Positions 12,960 through 25,985 are shown, counted from the stretch's first letter. The stretch is 64,000 nucleotides of DNA from Manis javanica (GCF_040802235.1 NC_133157.1:33125501-33189500); one strand, 5' to 3'. Translations and numbers: made by a program. Notes: generated by a model not told the origin, from the sequence alone.

Positions 12960-13150
12960 CAGGCCGCTAGTTAATGACCTCTTCCTCTATGGGGCCTTTA
13001 TACCTGTGATTGCATTTAATCACAATATAGTCTAATGTTAGTATGTCTTATCTCCCCTGAGGCCAGGGTCCTCATTTATTTCCAGTCCCTGACTCTTAGG
13101 GGAGTGCCTGGAACTGTAAGGAGTTGAATAAATTAGTTGAATTTAATTCT
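12960..13150 (+). repeat. L2-like 3' end
   Basis: The segment has the L2 3' pattern of 'gaggccagggtcc', 'gtgcctggaactg' and a final 'gttgaataaattagttgaatt'. It is diverged. Confidence 0.45.
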
Positions 13151-14284
13151 CCAAGTATATTAAAAGTCTAGCGTAAGAGCATGCAAAGAAGAAATTCCCA
13201 GCAAGCCAATGAAAGTCGTCTTGACATGTTATCCTGTAAGTCTGAATGAGGCAAATATAAAAAATATTTTTACTGAAAAGAATTTAGGGAGGAGGGAAGT
13301 AATGGGAAGGTTGGCATTTGTTGAGTGGCCCCAGACTGCAACGTTTACACCTGACATAGCATACCCCGCAGCCAGCTCGCGCTCCAGTTGTATGGGGCGG
13401 AGGGCATGCATGGGCCGTGGTCGCAGCCTCACACAGGTGCAGCGCTGCGCCTCTGGTCACTTCAGGACCTCGTCTCATTGATCTGTCACTTGGCCTTTTG
13501 TTGTCCTGATTAGACCTTCAATATTGTCACTGTCTCTAACTTTTGAAAGCAGAGTTGAATAGACTGAGACAAATTTAACTTGGGAAATACAACATTATTA
13601 TGAAATTTAAAAATATAAACTCATTTTAGCTTTTTAATATGCATAGTGATAAAAATAGGCTTATGCAATCCCAGTAAAAAATATTATTTTCTGTTTTCAT
13701 TTTATTGATCAGAAAAAAGCCCACTGCTATCTAAAATTTCCATAGCATGATTAAAATTCAAAATTAATATGCTGAACCATAACTACTCATTAATTTTTTA
13801 TGTCTATGACATCCCATCAGATGTTACATACTCACCAATGCAGTGTGTCCCATACTGTTGAGCGTTTACTTTTTATTCAGTGTTTCTGTTAAGAGTGTTG
13901 TTGTGGATATCCTGTAGTTGAATCTTTGAGTACATATTGTGCAGATAATTATTTCCCTAGGCTCTATTCCTGGAAGGGAAATGATGGCTGTGCATGCGTG
14001 TGTTCTGTGTTTTCAGTGTTACCTACCTGGCTCCTGCAGGTGCAGCTGCTCAAGAACTGGTGCTTTCTGAGTCTTCTTTGTGCCTCAGTTCTGCACTGCA
14101 CCTTCTTGGTGCTTACATTTCTCTTCGTAAAGTCTGTGGTCCTGAATGCTTGTGGTACACAGCATGTGTGTGGTATGCAGAGGAAAAAAAGTAAGGTCTT
14201 TTATTTTTTTGTTATAGGTCCAAGGTCTAGATGGTTTGTCTGACCTATTTTGTTTTTTTAATTTACTTAAAGAGGCCCTTACAT

Positions 14285-15170
14285 GTAATCTTTTTTAGTG
14301 TGGTAAAAATCACATATCGTAAAATATAACATTTTAACCAGTTTTAAGTGTACAGGTCAGTAATGTTAAGTGTATTTACATTGTTATAAATATACCTCCA
14401 GAACTTCTTCATCTTATCAAACTGAAACTATACCCATTACACAATAACTCCTTATTCCCCTCTCTTCCAGCCTCTGGCAACCACCATTCTACTTTCTGTC
14501 TCTATGAATTTCACTACTTTAGGTGTTTCATTTTTGTCTGGACTGGCTTATTTCATTTAGCATAAAGTCCTCAAGGTTCATCTATGTTATAGCTGTGACG
14601 CGATTCCCTACGTTTTAAAGGCCACATAATATCCCCTTGCATGGGTATACCACATGCTGTTTATCCATTCATTCAGCAGTGGACATTAGGGTTGCTTCTG
14701 CCCCTTGGCTGCTGTGCATAGTGCTGCTGTGAACATGGATGCACAGATACCTCTTGGAGACTCTGCTCTCAGTTCAGATACCCAGAAGTGGAATTCCCGA
14801 TCATATGGTAATTCTGTTTTTAATTATTTGAAAAACTTCCTTGCTATTTTCCAGTAGTTGGCTGCACCATTTTACATTCCCACCGACAGTGCACAAGGAT
14901 TCCAACTTTCCCACATCGCCAGCCACACTTGTTGTTTTCTGGTTTTTCTTTGTCTTTCTTTTTACTAGTAGTCTTCCTAATGGGTCTGAGGTGATACCTC
15001 ATTGTGGTTTTGATATGCATTTCTCTTCAGATAAGGGATATTGAGCATCTTTTCATATGCTTGTTGGCCATTTGTATATTTTTAGAGAAATGTTTATTCA
15101 AGTTCTTTGCTCGTTTTTTAAATTTGGTTAACTTTTTGCTGTTGAGTTAATGTGGTCTCTTGCTGTTAAG
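14285..15170 (-). mobile_element. old L1 3' portion (ORF2 end plus 3' UTR)
   Basis: On the + strand the antisense L1 signature is clear: 'cttatttcatttagcataa', 'tttatccattcattcagcagtggacat', 'acattcccaccgacagtgcacaagg'. It covers the end of ORF2 and the 3' UTR and is decayed throughout. It resembles an older subfamily than the L1s elsewhere in the window. Confidence 0.75.
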
Positions 15171-15534
15171 GAATTAAAGTCAAATTTAAAATATTTAGCC
15201 CCATAGATCTAGAATACAATAACATTACCATTAGTCCCCAAGTAAAGGTTATTCCTGGGATGTAGAAATTGTTTGGGATGATCCAGTTATGTGGATCTTT
15301 TTGGGGGTGGGGTGCAGGGTGGAGGGGAATCAGACTTTGATGACTGGCAGGGAATGATCTTGCCTGTCTTAAGACAGCAGATGCGTTCTGGGGGTAGAAC
15401 TTTGCCTTAGTTCCACTCAGTGGACTAAGCCTGTATTTAGGCTTTAAATCCTTTTTAGCATGGTTCGGTGTAGCCACTTTCTGTCCCAGGGCAGCCTCCC
15501 AAGTCATCATACCATATGCTGTCTGTGGTATGAT

Positions 15535-15930
15535 GGCAGGAACATGAGCTCTGGAGTCAGTCAGACTTTCAAGATGCTAGCTTCACCAGTAACTAGCTTC
15601 AGACCAAGGAGAATATTGCTTTTTTCATTTGTTAAACTGGGGAAATAGTGTTCACTTTATGGAGTTGTTTGGAGAATTAAATATGTTAAAATATAGTGTA
15701 TAGTATATACCTGCAGGCCTTCCTAGACCCTTTTCTCCCAGCTGCCACCTCCCAGGGGGTATGCTTGGTGTCTCTGACACAGGTTCCCGCAGCATGTATC
15801 ACTAAAAATATTACGCTGTGATGGAGTTGTTCAGCTTGGCAGTCTATTAGATTGGTAGTCCCTTGTCTTTGAATCTCTAGCACTTAGCGGGGAGTCTAGT
15901 TCAGGGTATATACTAAGAAACTGAGTGGGT
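15535..15930 (+). repeat. MIR followed by an L2 fragment
   Basis: About 15,535-15,690 has MIR features ('gagctctggagtcagtcaga', 'ttgttaaactggggaaata'). About 15,855-15,930 reads like an L2 3' end. Both are old and diverged. Confidence 0.5.
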
Positions 15931-16560
15931 GAATGCATGTCTTGTGTTTTATTTCTCACTGGAGGACTCTATTTTGGAAGGGCAAGGGTGTGTGCCGCCC
16001 TGCACTGTGGGCAGTGTGTGTGGATGAGTTCAGTGCTTCTCAGGTTTTTTGCTCTCTTTACACTTTACACTTGGACTTCTTTACACTTAAAAATTATTGT
16101 GGACCCCAAAGAGTCTTTATTTACATGGACTAATATTCATCATCTTAGAAATTAAAACAATTTAAGGTTACTAATTCACATAAAAATAACAATGAGAAAC
16201 CTATTACATGTTAACATAACACATTTTCATGAAAAAATTATTTTCCAAAATATTAATGAGAAGACTGTATTTTACAGTTTTGCAAGTCACGTAATGTCTG
16301 ACTTGGAAGATAAGTGAGTCTTAGAGCTGCATATTCCAACTGTTGTCAGAAGTTGTTTTGGTTGAAGTATACGCAGAAAATCTACTCTCACATAGATATG
16401 TAGTTGGAAAAGGATAAGAACTACTGATCTAGTCTAAAAGGGAAAATATAAGAATGTGCAGAAGTTGGAGAAAGGATAAGGGAAAAATTTCATGTGTTCA
16501 GCACTATATATAAAGGTTTAATCTGTTATCTTACCATTTGTAGGTTAAAAAAAATCCTTC

Positions 16561-16608
16561 ATGAAGAAGAAAGATCTTAAGCAACATGATGGATTCAGAA
16601 GCTCATGA
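16561..16608 (+). CDS. overlapping upstream ORF in the SLC25A51 mRNA
   Basis: This 15-codon frame starts 25 nt upstream of the SLC25A51 start, in another frame, and stops 22 nt inside the main CDS. A ribosome starting here could not simply reinitiate at the main ATG. Its start context is poor (T at -3, A at +4), so most ribosomes should scan past it. The ORF is seen directly; any role in translation control is inference. Confidence 0.45.
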   Translation: MKKKDLKQHDGFRSS

Positions 16609-17479
16609 AAAGAGGCCGCCAATCCTAACATCTTCAAAACAAGATATATCACCTCACATTGCAGATGTCGGTGAAATGAAGCATTACTTGTGTGGCTGCT
16701 GTGCAGCTTTCAACAATGTGGCCATCACCTTTCCCATTCAGAAGGTCCTCTTCCGGCAACAGCTGTATGGAATCAAAACCAGGGATGCAGTACTTCAGCT
16801 CAGGAGGGATGGGTTTCGAAACTTGTATCGCGGAATCCTTCCCCCATTAATGCAGAAGACGACTACCCTGGCACTTATGTTTGGTCTGTATGAGGATTTA
16901 TCTCGCCTTCTCCGTAAGCATATCAGCAGCCCAGAGTTTGCAACCCGTAGCATGGCCGCAGCCCTTGCAGGGACTACAGAAGCCATTTTCACTCCACTGG
17001 AACGAGTCCAGACATTGCTTCAGGACCACAGGCATCATGACAAATTTACAAACACTTACCAAGCTTTTAAGGCACTGAAATGCCATGGAATTAGAGAGTA
17101 TTATCGAGGCTTGGTACCCATTCTTTTCCGTAACGGGTTCAGCAATGTCCTTTTTTTTGGCTTCCGGGGTCCCATTAAGGAGCATCTGCCTACGGCAACA
17201 ACTCACAGTGCTCATCTGGTCAATGATTTTATCTGTGGAGGCCTATTGGGTGCCATGTTGGGAATCTTGTTTTTCCCAGTTAATGTTGTAAAAACACGCA
17301 TGCAGTCTCAGATTGGTGGAGAATTTCAGTCTTTTCCTAAGGTTTTCCAAAAAATATGGCTAGAACGGGACAGGAAGCTGACAAATCTTTTCAGAGGTGC
17401 CCATCTGAATTACCATCGGTCCCTCATCTCTTGGGGCATAATCAATGCTACTTACGAGTTCTTGTTAAAGATTATGTGA
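16586..17479 (+). CDS. SLC25A51: SLC25A51, mitochondrial NAD+ carrier
   Basis: This complete 297-residue member of the mitochondrial carrier family (SLC25) sits in the inner mitochondrial membrane and imports NAD+ into the matrix. The length equals that of the human protein, and the sequence is recognisably SLC25A51 from end to end. Three repeats are visible. Their signature motifs are [10 protein letters not shown] (49-58), the canonical TPLERVQ (136-142) and [11 protein letters not shown] (230-240). Glu132 and Arg182, positions implicated in NAD+ transport in the human protein, are present. The whole CDS lies in one exon after an acceptor at 16,544. Two ATGs are adjacent (16,586 and 16,589). 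I keep the first because the human protein also begins Met-Met, although the second has the better Kozak context (A at -3, G at +4). SLC25A52 is a close retrocopy in some primates, but the splice acceptor and CpG promoter here indicate the parental gene. Confidence 0.97.
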   Translation: MMDSEAHEKRPPILTSSKQDISPHIADVGEMKHYLCGCCAAFNNVAITFPIQKVLFRQQLYGIKTRDAVLQLRRDGFRNLYRGILPPLMQKTTTLALMFGLYEDLSRLLRKHISSPEFATRSMAAALAGTTEAIFTPLERVQTLLQDHRHHDKFTNTYQAFKALKCHGIREYYRGLVPILFRNGFSNVLFFGFRGPIKEHLPTATTHSAHLVNDFICGGLLGAMLGILFFPVNVVKTRMQSQIGGEFQSFPKVFQKIWLERDRKLTNLFRGAHLNYHRSLISWGIINATYEFLLKIM

Positions 17480-20205
17480 AAGAAATTATCAGTTATGTGC
17501 CATTTATCAACTAAATAGACCTTCCAAGAAGAATGCAATTTGGCCTCATTCCTAATTGGGCAAATACCAGGCAGCATCGTAAGTCCAGGGCACAATGAAT
17601 GTGGGCAAAGCTGTTTTCCTTAAGCACCACCAAATTCAGATGAAAGGTTTCACTAGGGAAATTTGAGATTCTTTTTTTTTTAAGGCCGGGGTTAGTTTTT
17701 TTTTTTTTTGATCATTGGGAACTTTAGGCTGAAGGCCTGGTTAATAATAGCTGCTTCTGTGATGGCTTTTGACAAGGAAACTAATAGCCAAGATATGATT
17801 CCTTTCCCCAAAAGTCTTTGAAACCTTCTGTATTGAAACATAAGGGCATGACCAGCTAGAGAAAAGGCCCTTAAAAGGCCTTGTGGGGTCTCAAGCTTAT
17901 TTCTGTTACTCCGTTTCTTGCCTCTCTGCTCTTAGGAGTTGCAAAGGGTAGTCTTTGTTAAACTTAAGCACGTACCTGGCAAGACAAAAGAGCAGAACAG
18001 AGAAGAAAAATAGCTTATTAAGCATAGGCATGAAACATGGTAAATTGCTTGTATTAGTTTTGGAACTGAGCACCTGTTGGGATGGTCACTAGCTAGACTA
18101 TTTCTGTCAGACATGGCAGACTCAAGCAGCTAATGAAAGCACCCACTTTTCTGTCTAGGTTTGAAAGTTCTCTGTGTAGTTTTGAATCTGATTTTAAACC
18201 CTTCCAAAATACACTTATGTTAGTGTCACTTATTTCATTGCCAAAAGAGGTAGAGAGTTAATTTTGTTACAGGCATTTCTTCCTGTTAGGAAGTTTCATA
18301 TTAATTGCATGTAGAGCAAACTCTAGCTCAATCTCTTTGAATTATTATTGCCATCTTAGTGAAAAGCTGAGGGTCCTCTTCTTTGAGTAGTGCTTTGTCA
18401 TAGTCATATATCCTATTGCCTTGAAACTCCTTTTAAAACCTAAACACTTCCATAAAAATTCTGTTTTGGAAGTCTATTAATAGGAGCCCAGATTTTTTTT
18501 TCCTGGCTTTTAAATGATACAAGAGACCAGCAGGAAAACACGTCAGAATAGCTTTCATCCATAGTGCTAGCTATCTTTATCTTATTCTTGAAAATAGACT
18601 TGTGTTAGGATTTTTACATTTTGGGAACCCAATTTTGTCATTAAAACAGTGAGACAGTTTGAGAGGATAAGACCTAAATAAAGATACTTGAAGGGTTAAT
18701 TTTAAACTCCAGAAGTTGATAACAGTTGGATAGCATACTCATCCTTTATCTAATAGACAAAAACTTGTCAAAAGAATCCAATTTTAAAATATTTTTTCCA
18801 GGTAAATAAGGCAGAATGACTCATATACCAGTTGAATAACTAATAAAACATTCAAGATGTTATAGAAAAGTACTTTATCAATCTTTTAAAAATCCACATC
18901 TGTAAATAATATGTAATAGAGATTGCTTGCCAGCATCCGGTGTGGCAGAGGAGGTAGTTAGGTTTCTCACTATCAGTTTGTCACTCTGGGTAGTTGCATA
19001 TGAGTATGATCACTTACTGACCAAAATAAAATCAGGGTCTTTATAGTTTACTCAGTTCATGGGCAGATAGTCCAAAAAAGATGTTTACCTCCAAATGCAG
19101 TAGGACTGGTCAGATAGAATGAACCCTTTTCCAACTGTGGAGGGTAAGGAAGCATGTGGCAGGCAGTAATGAAGCTCAGTAGCTTTACAACAGCTCTGTT
19201 TGACAATGTTGTGCTGAAAATTGCAGTTTTAGAAACCCAGGTGCAGTTGTAAAGATTGCAGAAAATAAGAATTTGACACCATGTAAATGTGAGCAGCATC
19301 CTTTGGCTTATTGAATAGTCGGAATCTGAAGCAGGTGGAATTTCAGAAATGAATGAGGAACTGTTACCTTTATCCTCGTGCCCTCATTCACGTGTATGTC
19401 CCCCTGCGTGCTCATGGCCATGTCGAGGTGCTCAGCACGTGGCAGCTGAGAGCCTGGGCTCCTGCTTTGGGGATTGGCGTCCCAGGGCTTCCTTTGATCG
19501 GTACACTCCATGCAGGTGATAGAAACCTAAGTTCTAAAGCACTTCCATGACATACAACTAAGAATTTTGAGGAGGGTGCTTTGGCTTCTGCTGTCTCAAA
19601 CGTGGCATTTAAAAACAATAAATATTTTTAATGGTTTTAACTTATATTTTTGGATTTCTTTGTCACTTTTTACAGCTTTTGAAGACCAAACTGCAAATCC
19701 ATTACCAGGCATGGTTTTGTGTTGTCCTATAGACTTCTTAATTAACAAAAAATTCAACAGAACTTGTAGCCAACAGCTTTATCTGAACTTTAAGTCAATA
19801 TGTGTTATTAGTAATAGATTCTAACTATTGTTTTTACCTTCAGTATGAATTTTGAAAAGGTAAACATGATTGAAGAACTGTTTAAAAGCTTTAAAAGTGG
19901 CCTTTCTGTTACATATGTGGTGCACAAGGCACTTCTGGTCTTGCCTCTATTTCATGTCTGATGCCACAGAAGTATGTTATGTATTCTATATTTAGCACAC
20001 GTAGAGTGGTATGAGCCCTGAGGACTGCACCACAGAGTAAACACAACCTCTACATTGTGGCAGATTTGTATATTTTTGTTTCATTTGTTACTGGAGACAA
20101 AATTATATTTTTGTCTCAGTCAATATTCATCTTACCTAATGGTTATATAACCACTTGCTGTATATTGTGAACTGTGCAATAAAACAGAATTGTGTATATA
20201 TAATC
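17480..20205 (+). other. SLC25A51: SLC25A51 3' UTR
   Basis: About 2.7 kb of AT-rich sequence follows the stop codon and shows little repeat content. Several AATAAA hexamers occur (18,677, 19,617 and 20,178). The last is followed by TG-rich sequence and is the most likely main polyadenylation site. The exact cleavage point is inferred. Confidence 0.6.
20178..20183 (+). terminator. SLC25A51: polyadenylation signal AATAAA for SLC25A51
   Basis: AATAAA is followed within 10-40 nt by 'tgtgtatata' and T/G-rich sequence, the usual downstream element. Earlier AATAAA hexamers at 18,677 and 19,617 may give shorter transcripts. Confidence 0.55.
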
Positions 20206-21546
20206 ATCTTTGGAGGCCTGAAACTCCCTAACTGAATTGCAGAGGTAATACTCAGTTACAAGCCTGTGCAAACAGGTAAGGGACGGGGAGACATGTATTA
20301 GTGGGGTACAGACGGCTTCACAGTCTGCCAGTCGTGCGGACCCAATGCTGTCCAGAGTGGATGCAGTACTGTAGTGTGAGGGGTAGGCAGTCAGGGAAGG
20401 TGAGACGGGAGGTCACATTTGAGGGAAGGGTAAACAGACTGGATTTCTTTTAAATGAAAGTAATTGTTTTCTTATGTGCATATAAATGCATATCAAAGAC
20501 TTGAACAGGCATTCTCCTTAAATTTGAGAATTTTTAGTTGTCAGGGCTGTCTTTAAGTATTTGCTTGCCTAAATGGCTCCCAAATTGTGAGGGAGTCCCT
20601 ACATGTTTCCTTTTCAAAGTTTCATTATTAAAAGTGGTTTAGCACACAAAACTTTTTATTTCGAGTTTTGTGACTGAGTTTAAATGAAATCTGTTAAATG
20701 TTTCAGAGTTAACATGCTTCTTCTGCTCATTCCGTTTGGAATAAAGTTTTTTTAAGTCCACCCTATCTGGTCTTCTCCTGTGGCTCAGCGGTCAGGGTCC
20801 CCAGCGCTCCCCTTTCCTGTGGCAGATTGATCTGTTCATCTTTTTGTTGATAAAACATTCAGCGCACTACTTTGACTTAGCAGTTTCACCAGTGACTTTG
20901 CAGGTAGAACAATCCTTCATTTATGTGTTGTCTTTGGTCAAGAGGAGGTCCAGATAAGTTTCTCAAATAAACTTCCTGGCTGAGTATAAACTGTCTTGGT
21001 AGATTCAGCTTATCCAAGTTTCTGTTGTAACAGTGTATCTTCAGGTCTTACCTCCAAATTCAATGGTCTGGATGTCTGTGCTTTGTGGGTTTTTTAGATC
21101 TGCTTTTGACTTCATAGCTGCTCCTTTCTGTTAGGAGATTGTGGAAGCGTAGCAGCTACATTGCTGGCCTACATGTCCATTGTAAGGGGTTCCCTGTCTC
21201 TAGGGATAGTTGAGGTTGCTTGATAAACACTAGATAGGGGAGTTGTTACCATAATGCTTCTAAAACTCCTGTTAAAGGTAGAAATACATTATCAAAATGA
21301 ATATTCTAAAATTTAGAATTGATAAAAGGGATGTTTTACATGTCTGGTGAAGTGTAATTTAAACTGTGTACCGCAGCCCTTAATGGACTGCAGAATGAGG
21401 GGAGTACTAGAGAGAGTTCCTCAGGGTGTTAGGGAAGGGCCCAGGCACTCTGCACAGCTCCGGAACACTCCGGTCCCTCAGAGCCTGGCTGCCAGCCTGA
21501 TCCAGAAAGCATCCGAAGTTTCCAATAGGGAACTTTTTTTCCAGAC
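20206..21546. other. intergenic DNA between SLC25A51 and an L1 insertion
   Basis: No gene, RNA gene or clear repeat was recognised. The longest frames are under 100 codons and show no known protein. Confidence 0.4.
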
Positions 21547-23203
21547 GAGTATATCTGATTTTTTTTTTTTTGGTATCATTAATCTACAATTACATGAGGA
21601 ACATTATGTTTACTAGGCTCCCCCCCATCACCAAGTTTCCCCCACATACCCCATTGCAGTCACTGTCCAAAAGTGTAGTAAGATGCTGTAGAATCACTAC
21701 CTGTCCTCTCCATGCTGTACAGCCTTCCCTGTGCCCTCCCCCCACATTATACATGCTAATTGTAATGCCCCCTTTCTTTCCCACCTTATCCCTCCCCTCC
21801 CACCCATCCTCCCTGGTCCCTTTCCCTTTGGTAACTGTTAGTCCATTCCTGGGTTCTGTGAGTTGGCTGCTGTTTTGCTCCTTCAGTTTTTTCTTTGTTT
21901 TTATACTCCTCAGATGAGTGAAATCATTTGATACTTGTCTTTCTCTGCCTGGCTTATTTCACTGAGCATAATACCCTCTAGCTCCATCCATGTTGTTGCA
22001 AATGATAGGATATGTTTTCTTAATGGCCGAATAATATTCCATTGTGTATATGTACCACATCTTCTTTATCCATTCATCTACTGATGGACGCTTAGGTTGC
22101 ATCCATTTCTTGGCTATTGTAAATAGTGCTGCGATAAACATAGGGGTGCATCTGTCTTTTTCAAACTGGGCTGCTGCATTCTTAGGGTAAATTCCTAGAA
22201 GTGGAATTCCTGGGTCAAATGGTAGGTCTGTTTTGAGTTTTTTGAGGAACCTCCATACTGCTTTCCACAATGGTTGAACTAATTTACATTCCCACCAGCA
22301 GTGTAGAAGGGTTCCCCTTTCTCCACAACCTCGCCAACATTTGTTGTCATTTGTCTTTTGGATGGTGGCAATCCTTACTGGTGTGAGGTGATATCTCACT
22401 GTGGTTTTGATTTGCATTTCCCTGATGACTAATGATGTGGAGCATCTTTTCAAGTGTCTGTTGGCCATCTGAATTTCTTCTTTGGAGAACTGTCTGCTCA
22501 GTTCCTCTGACATTTTTTGATTGGATTATTTGCTTTTTGTTTGTTGAGGTACCTGAGCTCTTTATATATTTTGGATGTCAACCCTTTATCAGATTTGTCA
22601 TGTATGAATATATATTCTCCCATACTGTAGGATGTCTTTTTGTTCTACTGGTGGTGTCCTTTGCTGTACAGAAGCTTTTCAGTTTGATGTAGTCCCGGTT
22701 GTTCATTTTTGCTTTTGTTTCCCTTGCCCGGGAAGATATGTTCATGAAGAAGTCGCACATGTTTATGTCCAAGAGATTTTTGCCTATGTTTTTTTCTAAG
22801 AGTTTAATGGTTTCATGACTTACATTCAGGTCTTTGATCCATTTTGAGTTTACTTTTGTATATGGGGTTAGGCAATGGTCCAGTTTCATTCTCCTACATG
22901 TAGCTGTCCAGTTTTGCCAGAACCATCTGTTGAAGAGACTGTCATTTCCGCATTGTATGTCCATGGCTCCTTTATCGTATATTAATTGGCCATGTATGTC
23001 TGGGTTAATGTTTGGAGTCTCTATTCTGTTCCACTGGTCTGTGGCTCTGTTCTTGTGCCAGTAGCAAATTGTCTTGATTACTGTGGCTTTTTAGTACAGC
23101 CTGAAGTTTTCTCGTAGTTTTCAGGGTATAGGTCTTTCACTTCCTTGGTTAGGTTTATTCCTAGGTATTTTATTCTTTTTGATGCAAGAGTATATCTGAT
23201 TTT
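21547..23203 (-). mobile_element. 5'-truncated L1 with internal deletion and 16-bp duplications
   Basis: A poly(T) tract, the L1 3' UTR and ORF2 end lie antisense on the + strand, so the element is on the - strand. The duplications GAGTATATCTGATTTT flank it exactly (21,547-21,562 and 23,188-23,203). The ORF2 C-terminal frame, with its zinc knuckle, is open at 21,959-22,513. Compared with the full-length L1 at 31-38 kb, about 270 bp are missing at about 23,100, where the text jumps from the reverse-transcriptase end to a more 5' part of ORF2. This is a relatively young insertion. Confidence 0.9.
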
Positions 23204-23479
23204 GAAGTAGAAATAAAGGCTAAAATAAGGTTTATCTAAATTACCAACTCCCTTTAATCCATTCTGCATATTGCTGTGACAGTAATTTTTTCTTAGGTGA
23301 AATGATCTCTGTCCTGCTGTCCTTAGCCTCACCTCCAGCCCTCCAGCCCCAGGGACTCCTGTACTCTTGTAGCCTTTACCCAACCCGAGTCCCTCTGCCC
23401 TGAATATAGTCTTTCCCCAAGTCACTCAGTAACTTCTACTGAGGCCATGTAATCTCAATTCCAATGTCACTTCCTCAGG

Positions 23480-23840
23480 GAAGCCAGTTCACAGTTTGAG
23501 GACTAAGTCAGGTCTCCCTCTTACATGTTCTTATGCCACTTATGTCAGGTTTTCATGGCACTTACTTGTTTTAATCCTATCGTGATTATTGATGTCTCAC
23601 CCTTTTTGAATGCCAGCTCCATAAGGCAGGGATTCTGCCCTAGTTTCCACTCTTTCCGGTGCCGGGCACAGTGCCTGGTAAATAAGTAATAAATATTTCT
23701 TTAAGAATCAATCCAGCAGTGCCTGCAATGGGGTGTGGGGGGGAGGACTTGATAATATGGGTGAATGTAGTAACTACAATGTTGCCATGTGAAACTCTCA
23801 TAAGATTGTATATTGATAACATAATAAAAATCCAGCATGA
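23480..23840 (+). repeat. L2 3' end followed by an L1 3' tail
   Basis: About 23,480-23,710 has L2 text ('gccagctccataaggcagggattc', 'ggcacagtgcctggtaaataagtaataaata'). About 23,715-23,840 reads like an L1 3' terminus ending 'aagattgtatattgataacataataaaaa'. Confidence 0.55.
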
Positions 23841-23934
23841 AGGGACATGTGGGTATTCAGGATCAAAGCATTCTGGAATATGCAGTCTGACCTTTCTTCC
23901 TGGAAGGGTCATGGAGGCTGTTTAAGGAAAAAAT

Positions 23935-24220
23935 TTTACACTGCTTCGGCTTCTGTAATGAAGTACTCTAGACTGGGTGGCTTAAACATGTATTTATGCT
24001 GGGAAGTCCGAGACCAAGGTGCTGGCAGATTTCCTGGTGAGAGGCCTCTTAAGCATTTGGACTTCTTATTGTGTCCTCAAAAGGCAGAGAGAGAAACTCA
24101 TGACCTCATCTAAGTCTGATTACCTCCCAAATGCCCCACCTCCAAATACCATCACATTGAGGGCTGGAGCTTCAGCATATGAGTTTTAGGGGATACAACC
24201 AGTCAGTCCATAACATACGA
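23935..24220 (+). repeat. old interspersed repeat, family not assigned
   Basis: The segment has text common to a widespread mammalian repeat ('agactgggtggcttaaac', 'ctcccaaatgccccacctcc', 'aaataccatcacattgaggg'). I recognise it as repetitive but cannot name the family with confidence. Confidence 0.45.
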
Positions 24221-25440
24221 GCCAAATAATTGATGAGACTGTTTTTTATGCCCCTTTGCCTTTAACACTCTCAGCTATCCTTTACTCAGAACGTCTAGCC
24301 AGTCTGAGAAAAAAATTGTGCAAGAGTCATAATTTGAATGTACAGGCATGCTGTTTCTCTTATCCCTCCTGGCACTCTTTGTGAATTGTGAACTCAGCCA
24401 GATGAATTTGTGAGAGGCTAGAAGAAAGTATTCTTTGAAATAGTGTGTCATAGACTACTGTAGAAGCGCTGCGAAGGCGGTGACTTGTCTTAACTGTTTA
24501 GAGCAAACTACTTCTGTAGTTGCTGTACTTTTCATCCTCAACAGAAGTACAACAATCAGTTCAGCTACTTTTTAGGAACCAGTCATTATTCAGTTATTGA
24601 TGGATAAGGCAAATTACTTGCTCATATAGAGTATGGCAAAGAAAGGGGATGCACTTAGTTACATTGAGATGCTACCTTTTTGTTTCAGATACTAGGAACA
24701 AGAAACCTCTACCAAGGTCATATCTACAGTAATAGGTGGCTTCTGGTATACAGCTTTTCCTTTCCTTTGGGCAAAAAGCTCCAGAACTTTCCTAGTGATG
24801 TCATACTTTTCTGGGAAGAGTGATTGAACAAAAAATTTCCAGGTTTTCTTGGGCTCCCCACTCCTCACTCCCCACTAAAAAAAAACCAGCCATGGAGTTT
24901 TGAGGGAGACAGGTAGTAGGAGAAAGTGGATATATGTGAGAACCAAGTACTTTTCATTTGTGATTTGTGTGTAAAAACATGAAGGCAAAGAGTTATGTGA
25001 GGAGTTGAGGGCCTGAGCTTGGCGATGTCCTAGGTGTGATGCGCCTTGAGAAAGCTGAGGCACAGATTAAGGTTCTGCGTTGCTGTTTGGAGCTCTTCAA
25101 ACGCTGTGATCCAGGAACAGAAAAGCATGTTTTTGTGTTTGGGAGCAATACTAAATATATTTGAGTTTATATCAACTCAACCCGGAGAAAAACAGAATCC
25201 TCAATTTCAGTTTGTGCCTTTTATGGTTTATTTACCAAATAATGCTTTAAATCTGCTCAGTACTGTAACACTGCCCTTTTAAGGACAAATCATTTTGAAT
25301 TATAAGATTCTGGACTTGTAGAAAATACAGAGCATTGGATGCTGGAGACAAGTTCCAAGGTAAAAATTTAAACCTGCCTTGATTGCCTGCTGGCCCCCAG
25401 GCTGGCATAGTTCTCTGGCATGTGATCACGGCCTCAGCCC
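24221..25440. other. intergenic DNA, nothing recognised
   Basis: No supported gene or repeat was found. Reading frames are short and unlike known proteins. Confidence 0.35.
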
Positions 25441-25449
25441 AGGCTCTTG

Positions 25450-25920
25450 GTGATACTCGTGCTGTGTCCTTCAATGGTGGGGAAAAAAGAAACTGGTTGC
25501 CTTTGGGAGGGAGGGGGAAGAGCCCTGGGAAGGGGCGTGAAGGAAATTTCTGGGGTGAAGGTGGTAGTCTACATCTTGATTGTGGTTTGGGTACACAGAT
25601 GTATACATTTGTCAAAACTTATCAAATATAACTAATATTTGTGCTCTCTGTGGTATGGAAACTTTTCAAGGAAAAAAATACTGAACTTTAGTGATATGTA
25701 CTGTTGAGTTTTAGAAGGATGGGTCTGTACCCATCTGCAGTTTATCCAAAATACATAAAAAAATTTAGATGGATTGATAGATGGGTAGATTATTAGATAT
25801 GTGATAAAACAAGCATAGTAAAATGTTCATGGTTGACTCTTGGTAAATGGGTGTTCACTAAAACTTTTTTAACTTTGCCAGATATTTGAACATTTTCATA
25901 ATAAAATGTTGAGAAAAAGA
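25450..25920 (+). mobile_element. old L1 3'-end fragments
   Basis: Text such as 'gattgtggtttgggtacacagatgtatacatttgtcaaaactt' (about 25,578-25,625) and the closing 'cattttcataataaaatgttgaga' is typical of old L1M 3' ends. The provirus begins about 60 bp further on. Confidence 0.55.
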
Positions 25921-25979
25921 GGGTTTATCACAATATTTGATGTCAGCAATATATTGAAATACTCAGTTCTTTTAGTATG

Positions 25980-25985
25980 CTCGAT
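25980..25985. repeat. provirus target-site duplication, left copy (CTCGAT)
   Basis: CTCGAT directly precedes the left LTR and is repeated at 42,824-42,829 directly after the right LTR. A 6-bp duplication is the size made by betaretroviral and HERV-K-type integrases. The perfect match shows that the two LTRs belong to one integration event. Confidence 0.92.

Larger units (their letters stand above)
5797..16543 (+). other. SLC25A51: SLC25A51 5' UTR intron
   Basis: The intron runs from the GTAAGT donor at 5797 to the acceptor TTTGTAG ending at 16,543. From about 6,330 to 9,000 it is AT-rich unique sequence in which I see no gene. The remainder contains old L1, L2 and MIR relics listed separately. 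No reading frame in it resembles a known protein apart from L1 fragments. Confidence 0.65.

Noticed and set aside
16561-16585. Earlier ATG as an N-terminal extension of SLC25A51
   Set aside because: It is in a different frame from the carrier CDS and stops at 16,608, so it cannot extend the protein.
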